Shown here: piece after piece, positions 28,301-36,597 of the stretch | Position numbering within the stretch: the stretch's first letter is position 1 | Layout: every line of letters begins with the position of its first letter | Made by a program: the position numbers and the translations under genes | Notes under the pieces: model-generated | Seen by the model: the letters and a program-made list of their open reading frames with translations, nothing else | Database searches by the model: none | What the model was told of the DNA's origin: nothing | Assembly: GCA_036703315.1 (NCBI GenBank) | Contig: DATNPH010000017.1 | Span: 1 to 64,000, forward strand | DNA: 64,000 nt | Direction of reading: 5' to 3' | Source: DATNPH01 sp036703315 | GTDB lineage: Bacteria; Cyanobacteriota; Cyanobacteriia; Cyanobacteriales; Coleofasciculaceae

Positions 28301-29731
28301 TCATTTGGGTACTGGCACAAATTCATAGCCCGAGGGGTTGTCCTTGCCTGACTGAATCGTTACCAACTGCACTGCTTGATTGCGATCGCCTGATGGCAAA
28401 AACTTAATATCTGAAGAAGAACCTGCGGCAGAAAAGCCTGGTGCCGAAAGAGCTTGTTGAACTCCACTACGACTTGGATTCCGTTGAAGACCAGCCGTCA
28501 GTGCCTTAGTTGCATCATAAGCCAATGCTGTGCGCCAGTTTACCTTTCCTCCCCACAGCCCATTAGCGACTTTAGTAAACGGTGCATTAGGGTTTCCCAA
28601 GATATGCCAAGGCACCGCTAATACCATACCTACAGCATTACTGCGTCCCGCTTCCAAAGTTTTGGGATTATAGGAACTGTCTCCTGCTAACAATTTCACA
28701 CGTTTATCATTCACCTGCACCACTTGTAAAGCTTGATCGAGTGTTGCAGAATTAGGAGCTAACATTAACACCTCTGCTCCTTGTTTAATTGCTTGATTAA
28801 CGTTGTCAGCCGCATTAAAGCTGGGGTTGTTGAAGTCATATTCAGCGACTATCTGCCCCCCATCCCCAAACAAAGCCGTAGTAAATTCATCTTTGAGAGA
28901 TTTACTGTAATTACTTTTAGAATTAAAAAATACAGCGGCTTTTTGTTTTTTGAGCTGAGTCAGCATGTAGCGAGAAAGAGCACTGGCAGCAAAGCGATCG
29001 CTCGGTACAGTCCGAAAAACATATTTGCTAAGCCCGGATAACTGCACTGATGTACTTGTGGGCGAAATCAGCACCAATTGACCGTCTTGATAAACTTTCC
29101 CAGCGGCAAGAGTTACATCACTGCCAAAGTTTCCTACAACACCTAAGACTTGGGAATTTTCTACTAAAGCACGAGCAACTTGTTGAGCAATAACTGGATC
29201 GTTATTATCATCAGCAATCACTACTTTTAAGGGAATATTACCAATTCCGCCAGCTTGGTTAACTTCATTCTGAGCCTGAGCAACGCCACGTAGGATTTCT
29301 CTAGCTGGATTTGGATCAGAACCAATTGGAACAGAGGCGGCAATTGTATAGGACTTCTGGTTTCCTATGCGAGCATTGTTAAGGTATATCCGTGCTTCAG
29401 GATCGTTGCGATTGCTTTTTAAAGCCGCTTCCAGCTTAGAGACAGCACTTTGGTAATTGCCTGCGGCGATCGCTTCGACAGCGGCTCGTTTTTCAGGCGT
29501 TGCGTCTGAGGAAATTAATACTTTTTCTCCGGCACTAATGCGCTCTTTAACTGGCTGTTTTGGGTCAGTCTGTTGAGGTAATGGTGTTGCACCCGGACTA
29601 CTTGGATTTCCGCTCCAGCTTCCTTTGTTTATGACACCAATTTTGGTGAGCCACCACCAACCTACCCCCAATAAAGCCAGGGTGACGAGTAAAGAAAGGA
29701 AAAGACGTGCCGTTTCGTTTTTTTGGGACAT
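28301..29731 (-). CDS. Membrane-anchored periplasmic-binding protein (paralogue)
   Basis: A 476-residue protein. I start it at the ATG at 29731 (MSQKNETARLFLSLLVTL) by comparison with the two downstream paralogues; the frame is open to 29782 but those residues (MQKSFERLQSPCHCHWF) do not match. Anchor GVGWWWLTKIG, then a TPR-like unit (AAGNYQSAVSKLEAALKSNR) and a type I periplasmic-binding domain (VPIGSDPNPAREILRGVAQAQN, VVGNFGSDVTLAAGKVYQ). About half of the residues match the gene at 25773 by eye. Confidence 0.85.
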   Translation of the reverse strand: MSQKNETARLFLSLLVTLALLGVGWWWLTKIGVINKGSWSGNPSSPGATPLPQQTDPKQPVKERISAGEKVLISSDATPEKRAAVEAIAAGNYQSAVSKLEAALKSNRNDPEARIYLNNARIGNQKSYTIAASVPIGSDPNPAREILRGVAQAQNEVNQAGGIGNIPLKVVIADDNNDPVIAQQVARALVENSQVLGVVGNFGSDVTLAAGKVYQDGQLVLISPTSTSVQLSGLSKYVFRTVPSDRFAASALSRYMLTQLKKQKAAVFFNSKSNYSKSLKDEFTTALFGDGGQIVAEYDFNNPSFNAADNVNQAIKQGAEVLMLAPNSATLDQALQVVQVNDKRVKLLAGDSSYNPKTLEAGRSNAVGMVLAVPWHILGNPNAPFTKVANGLWGGKVNWRTALAYDATKALTAGLQRNPSRSGVQQALSAPGFSAAGSSSDIKFLPSGDRNQAVQLVTIQSGKDNPSGYEFVPVPK

Positions 29732-29846
29732 AAACCAGTGACAATGGCAGGGTGACTGCAAGCGTTCAAAAGACTTTTGCAAAAATCAATTGTTATGACA
29801 TAGCAGTAGCACTTATCTTCCAAGCTTTGTCACTTATGCAAGAAGT

Positions 29847-31274
29847 CTAAAGAATCCGGGACAGTAGCAGATAAACCAGCCGGAAAAGCGCCGTTACTGC
29901 GATCGCTGCTGCTCCCGCTAAAACTGATATCACGATAACCAACTGGATGGGAATACCTTGGCGCAATACTTGGAAAAACACCACAGCCGCTAGTGTTAGT
30001 CCTCCAATAATTAAAAAATCAAATTTCTCAATAATGCGGCGGAACTGGGCAAATATTAGTCCTCCCATAATTGCTCCCCACAATCCTATGCTACTTCCGG
30101 GTGACGGTAGAAGGCTGCTCAAGGCAATAAATAACAATGCTCCCTCAAATCCCGTAAACGCTGCCCCAGTTAGTACTGGTATTAGGGGAAAAGCTGATTG
30201 TCTGGATGGCGCAGGACTGCTCGGTACCGATTGCGGTTGGCTAAAAGGCGGTTGAGAGACTGGCGGAACAACTCTAGGAGGGCTTTGCACCTGAACCTGT
30301 GGCTGCGGTGGTGTTTGTCGGGGTGTAAGGGCGTCAAGAGCCTCCTGAGCTGATTGAAAACGCTGATTAGGGGTCGGCAACAGCATTCGGTCTAAGACAT
30401 CGGCAAAAGTGTTGCTTACCTGAGCTTCATTCCTCCAGTTCCACTGGTTGTTGTAGGAGTCATACAGCTCTCCAGGCTCTTTACCCGTGAGTAGGGTAAT
30501 CATAGTTACAGCAAGAGCATACAAGTCAGTTGAGGGATAAACTTGACCCCCACTCATTTGCTCTGGCGGTGCAAATCCCATGGAATAAATTCCAGTTGAC
30601 CTGCCACCTGTCCCAGCGGCGGCGGCTCTCGTTACCTGCTTAACGGCACCAAAATCTAATAGATACAGACGCCCATTGCGACGATCGCGCATGATGTTGG
30701 AGGGCTTAATATCTCGATGAATTGAGCCATTTTCATGGACAAACTTCAGCACCTTGAGGATTTCCCGCAGAACATGTAGGACTTCTGCTTCTGAGAATAT
30801 GCCTTTCTCTGCCAGTTCCTCCTCTAGGTTCTTCCCATCTATAAATTCCTGAACTAAATAGAAAAACTGGTCTTCTGTTCCAGGTTGTAGTGTAGGAACA
30901 CTTAATTGAAAAAAAGCAAACAAGTCAGGAATTTGGTTATTTTGGCTGCCGAGTTGCTCTAAGACTTCTGCTTCCCGCTCAAATAATTCTTGGGCAATTT
31001 TTAACTGTTGCGGATTCAAGTCACCTGAAGGTTGGAACTGCTTTACCACACACTGGCGCATTGCTGGAGTGTGGCGATCGCGTGCCAGAAATGCTGCTCC
31101 AAATCCGCCTCTGCCCAACAACTTTAACGGAATGTAGTGACCGACTAAAATTAGCGGCATTCCGCAGCTGATGCAATACTTCTCCTTTACGATATTAAGC
31201 GTGGCTCTATCATCCAGCTCAGGAAAGTTATTTTGAGGGCGGGGGCAGCCGTGACGGGTGCAGTAAATTTCCAT
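29847..31274 (-). CDS. Serine/threonine protein kinase with N-terminal 4-Cys motif
   Basis: A 475-residue kinase. The N-terminus has four cysteines, CTRHGC and CISCG (residues 4-39), a zinc-ribbon-like motif shared by many cyanobacterial kinases. The kinase domain (residues 47-315) has GRGGFGAAF, VVKQF, HRDIKPSNIM and LLDFGAVKQV, so catalytic residues are intact. A Pro/Gln-rich linker and four hydrophobic segments (residues about 365-475) end the protein, placing it in the membrane. It is directly upstream, same strand, of the three anchored binding proteins, suggesting a common signalling role. Confidence 0.92.
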   Translation of the reverse strand: MEIYCTRHGCPRPQNNFPELDDRATLNIVKEKYCISCGMPLILVGHYIPLKLLGRGGFGAAFLARDRHTPAMRQCVVKQFQPSGDLNPQQLKIAQELFEREAEVLEQLGSQNNQIPDLFAFFQLSVPTLQPGTEDQFFYLVQEFIDGKNLEEELAEKGIFSEAEVLHVLREILKVLKFVHENGSIHRDIKPSNIMRDRRNGRLYLLDFGAVKQVTRAAAAGTGGRSTGIYSMGFAPPEQMSGGQVYPSTDLYALAVTMITLLTGKEPGELYDSYNNQWNWRNEAQVSNTFADVLDRMLLPTPNQRFQSAQEALDALTPRQTPPQPQVQVQSPPRVVPPVSQPPFSQPQSVPSSPAPSRQSAFPLIPVLTGAAFTGFEGALLFIALSSLLPSPGSSIGLWGAIMGGLIFAQFRRIIEKFDFLIIGGLTLAAVVFFQVLRQGIPIQLVIVISVLAGAAAIAVTALFRLVYLLLSRIL

Positions 31275-31415
31275 AAATGAGCGTCAGCAGTATGAACTAG
31301 AAGGCACTGAAAAACACTGACAAAGCAAGCCACTTATGTTTTTCTTTCTCTTCTCACTTTAGCCTCGCAGCTCGACGCTCAATGTTCTTTGTTTTAGTCC
31401 CCAATACTATACAAT

Positions 31416-32426
31416 TTAACTTCCCGCTGTGTGAGAAGACGTTGCTTTCCAAGTGTCTGCTGCGGCGGCTAGTGGTGACAGCGATGATGCCCGCTCGTGC
31501 CATCCAGACGAAGCAAATTCTGGCAGAATTTCACGGCTAAATGCTTCTGCTGCCTTGGAACGGTAACGATTGGGATTGGCAATGACAGACAGTATCCGCT
31601 TGACTACCACATCGTCTATTGTTGCCTGGTGCAGGACGCCCATTTGCAATTCTTTTTCAATGGCTGAAATGGAGACAAAAGCTGCTCCCAGTCCTGACTG
31701 TACGGCATTTTTAATCGCCTCGATCGAGTTAAGCTCCATCTCAACCTTGAGACGCCTGGTATCAATACCACACCGAGTGAGCACTTGGTCAATCACCTTG
31801 CGGATCGTAGATTGAGAGTCTAGAGCAATGAACTGCAACTTGTACAAATCTTCTTTTTGAATCGTACCGATTTTTGCCAGAGCGTGAAATGGAGGCAGAA
31901 TCAGGGCTAGCTCATCTTCAGAGTAAGGAATAATTTGTAGCGTTTCTTGTAGCTCACCAGGAACTTCACCGCCAATGATTGCCAAATCGACCTGTCCATT
32001 GGCAACACTCCAAGAAGTGCGGCGAGTTGAGTGAACCTGCAATTGTACGGAAACATCGGGATATCGCTGCCGAAATAAGCCAATCATCCGGGGAAGGAGA
32101 TAGGTGCCAGTCGTTTGAGAAGCGCCGACAATTAGAGTACCACCCTGGAGATTTTGCAAATCCTCAATGGCACGGCAAGTTTCCTGGCAAAGTGAGAGAA
32201 TTTTTTCTCCATAGTTTAGGAGTAGATATCCGGCTTCTGTTAATTGGGCACGGCGTCCGCCTCGGTCGAACAGCGGCACATCCAACTGCCGCTCTAAATT
32301 CTGAACCTGTAGGCTGACGGCGGGTTGTGAAACGTACAAGCTATCAGCAGCACGCTTGAAACTCCCCTCAGTAGCGATCGCTTTGAGAATACGGAGTTGA
32401 TCGAGAGTGAATGGAAGGTCAGACAT
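31416..32426 (-). CDS. rbcR: RbcR, LysR-type regulator of carbon fixation genes
   Basis: A 336-residue LysR regulator: winged helix (residues 1-62, LDQLRILKAIATEGSFKRAA and VSQPAVSLQVQNLE), then a periplasmic-binding-like effector domain (GASQTTGTYLLPRMIGLFRQRYPDV, given in part). The sequence closely fits the RbcR/Ycf30 group, which controls rbc and NDH-1 genes in response to carbon metabolites. The ATG at 32426 has GAGG 9 bases upstream; an upstream ATG at 32462 adds 12 unlike residues. Divergent from the NnrU-like gene, with ndhF and ndhD beyond, an arrangement consistent with RbcR control of that group. Confidence 0.88.
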   Translation of the reverse strand: MSDLPFTLDQLRILKAIATEGSFKRAADSLYVSQPAVSLQVQNLERQLDVPLFDRGGRRAQLTEAGYLLLNYGEKILSLCQETCRAIEDLQNLQGGTLIVGASQTTGTYLLPRMIGLFRQRYPDVSVQLQVHSTRRTSWSVANGQVDLAIIGGEVPGELQETLQIIPYSEDELALILPPFHALAKIGTIQKEDLYKLQFIALDSQSTIRKVIDQVLTRCGIDTRRLKVEMELNSIEAIKNAVQSGLGAAFVSISAIEKELQMGVLHQATIDDVVVKRILSVIANPNRYRSKAAEAFSREILPEFASSGWHERASSLSPLAAAADTWKATSSHTAGS

Positions 32427-32631
32427 ACGGCTAAACCTCAGAGAATGGAGCAACTGAGGCAACCAACGATTCGGAAACTGGGGTATGACGCAAGTGATGG
32501 ATTGCCCCTAATACGATGAATGTGTGAGCCTCTGCTGACATCGACAGTAACATACCAAGGGATCAAGTATTGTGGCAATCCCTGCTACGATGGGATGTTC
32601 AAAGAATCTACTTGATTTTTATGAAGTTTCT

Positions 32632-33348
32632 ATGAAGTTCTCTGGTTGGCTGACTTCCAGTCACTTTGTGATGGCTGGCTTACTTTTGGGATTCGCGATC
32701 GCGCATAGTGGTTTAGCGGCTCTACGACCCTGGGGTGAAAAACGCCTTGGCTCAAGGCTTTACCGTATCCTGTTTGCCCTAGTTAGTCTCCCACTGGCGG
32801 TTGTATTAATAATTTACTTTTTTAATCACCGTTATGATGGTCTTCAGCTTTGGCAGGTGCAGGGACTTCCCGGCATTCAGGCATTTGTCTGGATCCTCTC
32901 AGCCATTTCTTTTATTTTTCTTTATCCGGCTACATTCAACTTGTTGGAAATTGCCGCTATCCAAAAGCCCCAAGTTCATCTGTTTGAGACTGGCATTATT
33001 CGCATCACCCGGCACCCTCAAATGGTAGGACAGGTAATCTGGTGTATCGCTCATACTCTCTGGATTGGTACCACATTCACCCTCCTAACTTCAGTAGGAT
33101 TAGTCCTGCACCATCTTTTTGCAGTCTGGCATGGTGATAGACGCCTTTTAGCACGGTATGGCGAAGCATTTGAGGTAGTAAAGGCTCGTACCTCTGTCAT
33201 CCCCTTCTTGGCGATTCTCCAGGGACATCAAACACTCAAATGGGAAGAATTTGTCCGTCCTGCTTACCTCGGCGTCCTGGTTTTTATCTTGCTGCTGTGG
33301 TGGGTACACCCTCTGTTAATCCAAGCAACGGCAAAGGTTTATCTGTAA
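32632..33348 (+). CDS. NnrU family membrane protein, Z-ISO-like (15-cis-zeta-carotene isomerase)
   Basis: A 238-residue polytopic protein: HFVMAGLLLGFAIAHSGLAALRP at the N-terminus (shown in part), GIIRITRHPQMVGQVIWCIAH near residues 118-138 and LHHLFAVWHGDRRL near 160-173. Conserved His residues of the NnrU/Z-ISO family are present; plant Z-ISO binds heme b through such His and isomerises 9,15,9'-tri-cis-zeta-carotene in the carotenoid pathway. Cyanobacterial function is inferred from homology. The frame is open to a GTG at 32572, but the hydrophobic start at 32632 (MKFSGWLTSSHF) matches relatives. Confidence 0.78.
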   Translation: MKFSGWLTSSHFVMAGLLLGFAIAHSGLAALRPWGEKRLGSRLYRILFALVSLPLAVVLIIYFFNHRYDGLQLWQVQGLPGIQAFVWILSAISFIFLYPATFNLLEIAAIQKPQVHLFETGIIRITRHPQMVGQVIWCIAHTLWIGTTFTLLTSVGLVLHHLFAVWHGDRRLLARYGEAFEVVKARTSVIPFLAILQGHQTLKWEEFVRPAYLGVLVFILLLWWVHPLLIQATAKVYL

Positions 33349-33474
33349 TACATATAATACTAACATTTGTCAACCGTAATACTTGTAATACAAGGATTTT
33401 TTTTGATCACAGTATCCAAATTGGTTGTAGCATGATCCCAATCAATTGAAAAAGCACATATAGATCGAGGGAAA

Positions 33475-33816
33475 ATGGTGTTGTCTCTTAACGATCGGAC
33501 TTTTAAACAAGAGGTTTTAGAATCTTCATTACCCGTTTTGGTTGATTTTTCCGCCCCCTGGTGCGGATTGTGCCGGGTAATCCAGCCACTCCTTCGGGAA
33601 TTTCAGTCTGAATGGAGTGGGCAAGTCAAATTAGTCAGGATCAACGCTGATGAGAATCTGAAGCTAGCCACTACCTATCGAATCAAGTCTCTGCCTACAT
33701 TACTCTTCTTTGAAGAGGGTCAGGTCATTCAACGATTTGATCACTTCTACGGGCGGGACGATGTGCGGATGGCGCTCAAACAACTTATGGTGAGTTCGCT
33801 GCCCAAATCTGCTTAG
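33475..33816 (+). CDS. Thioredoxin-like protein with WCGLC active site
   Basis: A 113-residue thioredoxin fold. The active site is APWCGLCRVIQ, with Leu in place of the usual Pro, and the cis-Pro motif SLPTLLFF is kept. Both catalytic cysteines are present, so it should be redox active, with a shifted potential because the residue between the cysteines sets it. GAGGG lies 4 to 8 bases before the ATG at 33475. Located between the NnrU-like gene and ndhF. Confidence 0.88.
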   Translation: MVLSLNDRTFKQEVLESSLPVLVDFSAPWCGLCRVIQPLLREFQSEWSGQVKLVRINADENLKLATTYRIKSLPTLLFFEEGQVIQRFDHFYGRDDVRMALKQLMVSSLPKSA

Positions 33817-34444
33817 TTATTGGTAAAGGCGCTACATCTACGCAGGATAGACAACGCCTACCACCCACAGGTCTGAGCGCTGATTAAGAAAGTGCTGAGT
33901 ATTACTATTTCACTTTATTGCTACAACACAGATTCATGAGAAAGGAAGGAACAAAGGAACATAGAACTCAGAGAAAGCCTTTGACCTTCTCTTTCTCCCT
34001 AAAGCTTGCCAACAAAGGTGTAGCAAGATTTGAGTGAATTGTGATGCCTACGACGAAACGTCAGATGGACTAAATAAAAAAACAGCGCTCTTAATACTTT
34101 TACCTCTAAACGGGCTGAGGGGCGATACCCCTTAAGTAGAGTCTTGGCTCATCCTGATGATTCCTGAGTCAGGAGAAGCAGCACAGTAATCGGTTTATTA
34201 GCTTTGGCAGAGTAGATCCACGCTTAGACACAGCCATGTCCATTGGCTGGAGCTTTACTATGGCTTTTTTCCATATGTAACCATCGGTAGAACTATTCAA
34301 CCGATGGTTTCTCTACTTTGTAAGTGGCTTTATCGAAGAATTATGGAGTTATTGTTTTTAATCGGACTTTTTTTTCGAGTAGCTATATGTCACAGTGTTA
34401 ACGGTTTGCCAGAATAGTAACGAAATCTGAAGTAGGCATTAGCC
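33817..34444. other. Long leader region upstream of ndhF
   Basis: About 630 bp without a supportable gene. A 10-bp inverted repeat (AACCATCGGT at 34279-34288 and its complement at 34300-34309) lies 135 bp before ndhF. The region must hold the ndhF-ndhD promoter and possibly a long 5' untranslated region. I see no known riboswitch. Confidence 0.55.
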
Positions 34445-36511
34445 ATGGAATCGCTTTATCAATATGCCTGGCTGATTCCAGTCTTACCCTTGGCAGGGGC
34501 AATGCTGGTTGGTCTGGGGCTAATTTCACTAAATGAATCAACTAATCGTCTGCGGCAGTTAAATGCCGTGTTCATTGTCTCCTTGCTGGGAGCGTCGATG
34601 GTTCTCTCCTTTGCGTTGCTCTGGAGCCAATTTCACGGACACGAGACGTATACCCGTACTCTAGAGTGGGCAGCGGCGGGGAACTTTCACCTGCAAATGG
34701 GCTACACCATCGATCATTTAACAGCGCTGATGCTGGTAATTGTGACAACAGTAGCCTTACTGGTGATGATTTACACCGACGGCTACATGGCTCATGATCC
34801 AGGGTATGTTCGCTTCTATGCCTATTTGAGCCTGTTTAGCTCCTCCATGTTGGGTCTAGTGGTTAGCCCTAACTTAGTGCAGGTTTATGTTTTCTGGGAA
34901 CTGGTAGGTATGTGCTCCTACCTGCTGGTCGGTTTTTGGTATGACCGTAAAGCCGCAGCGGATGCTGCACAAAAAGCATTCGTTGTCAACAGAGTGGGAG
35001 ACTTTGGTCTATTACTGGGCATTTTGGGTCTTTACTGGGCAACGGGCAGCTTCGAGTTTGATGTAATGGGGGCTCACCTACAAGCCTTTGTTGAATCAGG
35101 TTATCTGAGTTCTGCTCTGGCAGCGCTATTTGCAATCTTGGTCTTTTTAGGCCCGGTGGCAAAATCAGCGCAATTTCCATTGCATGTCTGGCTTCCAGAC
35201 GCGATGGAAGGCCCGACGCCTATCTCCGCCCTGATTCATGCCGCAACAATGGTGGCGGCTGGGGTATTTTTGATTGCTCGGATGTATCCGGTGTTTGAAG
35301 GTATTCCGGTGGTAATGAATGTCATTGCCTGGACGGGAGCGTTTACAGCGTTTTTGGGTGCCTCGATCGCAATTACCCAAAATGACATCAAGAAAGGTCT
35401 AGCCTATTCCACTATTTCCCAGTTGGGTTATATGGTGATGGCGATGGGGATTGGAGCCTATACGGCTGGTCTATTCCACCTGATGACCCACGCTTATTTC
35501 AAAGCCATGCTGTTCCTAGGTTCTGGATCAGTCATTCATGGTATGGAAGCCGTTGTTGGTCATGATCCTGCTTTAGCTCAGGATATGCGGCTGATGGGAG
35601 GCTTGCGCAAGTTTATGCCAATTACTGCCCTGACGTTTTTAATTGGTACTCTGGCAATTTCGGGAATACCCCCCTTTGCCGGGTTCTGGTCAAAAGATGA
35701 AATTTTAGGAAGCGCTTTTGGAGCTAATCCTATATTGTGGCTGATTGGCTGGCTAACCGCAGGGTTGACGGCGTTTTATATGTTCCGGATGTATTTCTCA
35801 ACGTTTGAGGGCGCATTCCGGGGAAATAATCAGGAAATCCGTTATCAACTTAAAGCACAAGCCGGTCGCCCAGTACCCGCTTTTGGTCCAGGGGCAATGG
35901 ATACAAGAGAACTGGAAGCTGATTCGGAGCATGAAGCTGACCCCGGTTATCACAGTGAGTTTCCTCATGAGTCACCGTTAACGATGACGCTGCCGTTGTT
36001 ACTGCTAGCGGTACCGTCAACGCTAATTGGTTTGGTGGGAATGCCGTTTGACAACTACTTTGAGGAGTTCATCCATCCAGCTAGTGAAACAGCTGTGGAG
36101 GTGGTGTCACAAGCCGAGGGGTTTGACTTAACGGAATTTCTGATTATGGGTGGTAGTTCTGTAGGTATTGCCCTGATTGGAATTACCATCGCTTCACTGA
36201 TGTACTTGCGCGGTAAGATTGACCCGAAAGCGATCGCTCAGAAAATTAAGCCACTGTATGAGTTCTCTCTCAATAAGTGGTACATCGATGACATTTATCA
36301 CAACGTCTTCGTTATCGGACTGCGCCGCTTGGCACGGCAGATTATGGAAGTAGACTTCCGAGTCGTCGATGGTGCCGTTAACCTGACAGGTCTTTTCACA
36401 CTCTTGAGTGGTGAAGGTCTGAAATACCTAGAGAATGGTCGTGTCCAATTCTATGCCCTGATTATCTTTGGAGCAGTACTGGGTTTAGTGATTGTCTCTG
36501 GGATTACCTGA
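34445..36511 (+). CDS. ndhF: NAD(P)H-quinone oxidoreductase subunit 5 (NdhF, NDH-1L type)
   Basis: A 688-residue antiporter-like subunit with about 16 membrane spans. Recognisable are FWELVGMCSYLLVGFWYDR, SAQFPLHVWLPDAMEGPTP (proton channel), ALIHAATMVAAGVFL and LAISGIPPFAGFWSKDEI. The C-terminal lateral-helix region (residues 560-688) is present. NDH-1 in the thylakoid membrane takes electrons from ferredoxin to plastoquinone, pumping protons in respiration and cyclic flow. Upstream of and co-directional with ndhD; length and pairing fit ndhF1-ndhD1 rather than the CO2-uptake ndhF3/ndhF4 clusters, since no cup genes follow. Confidence 0.95.
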   Translation: MESLYQYAWLIPVLPLAGAMLVGLGLISLNESTNRLRQLNAVFIVSLLGASMVLSFALLWSQFHGHETYTRTLEWAAAGNFHLQMGYTIDHLTALMLVIVTTVALLVMIYTDGYMAHDPGYVRFYAYLSLFSSSMLGLVVSPNLVQVYVFWELVGMCSYLLVGFWYDRKAAADAAQKAFVVNRVGDFGLLLGILGLYWATGSFEFDVMGAHLQAFVESGYLSSALAALFAILVFLGPVAKSAQFPLHVWLPDAMEGPTPISALIHAATMVAAGVFLIARMYPVFEGIPVVMNVIAWTGAFTAFLGASIAITQNDIKKGLAYSTISQLGYMVMAMGIGAYTAGLFHLMTHAYFKAMLFLGSGSVIHGMEAVVGHDPALAQDMRLMGGLRKFMPITALTFLIGTLAISGIPPFAGFWSKDEILGSAFGANPILWLIGWLTAGLTAFYMFRMYFSTFEGAFRGNNQEIRYQLKAQAGRPVPAFGPGAMDTRELEADSEHEADPGYHSEFPHESPLTMTLPLLLLAVPSTLIGLVGMPFDNYFEEFIHPASETAVEVVSQAEGFDLTEFLIMGGSSVGIALIGITIASLMYLRGKIDPKAIAQKIKPLYEFSLNKWYIDDIYHNVFVIGLRRLARQIMEVDFRVVDGAVNLTGLFTLLSGEGLKYLENGRVQFYALIIFGAVLGLVIVSGIT

Positions 36512-36517
36512 AAAGTT

Positions 36518-36597
36518 GCTAATGGCTAATGGCTAATGGCGAAAAGATAATTACTAATTAGCCATGAGTAATGAACAATGAACAATGAACAATGAAC
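36518..36597 (+). repeat. Two heptamer repeat arrays in the ndhF-ndhD spacer
   Basis: GCTAATG occurs three times (36518-36538) and AATGAAC four times (36570-36597). The last copy of the second array contains the ndhD start codon; the in-phase ATG at 36571 reads straight into a TGA, so copy number would change upstream start choices but not the ndhD frame. Confidence 0.8.

Noticed and set aside
33817..34444. Search for a riboswitch or tRNA in the ndhF leader
   Set aside because: Only a 10-bp inverted repeat is visible; no conserved riboswitch core or tRNA cloverleaf.
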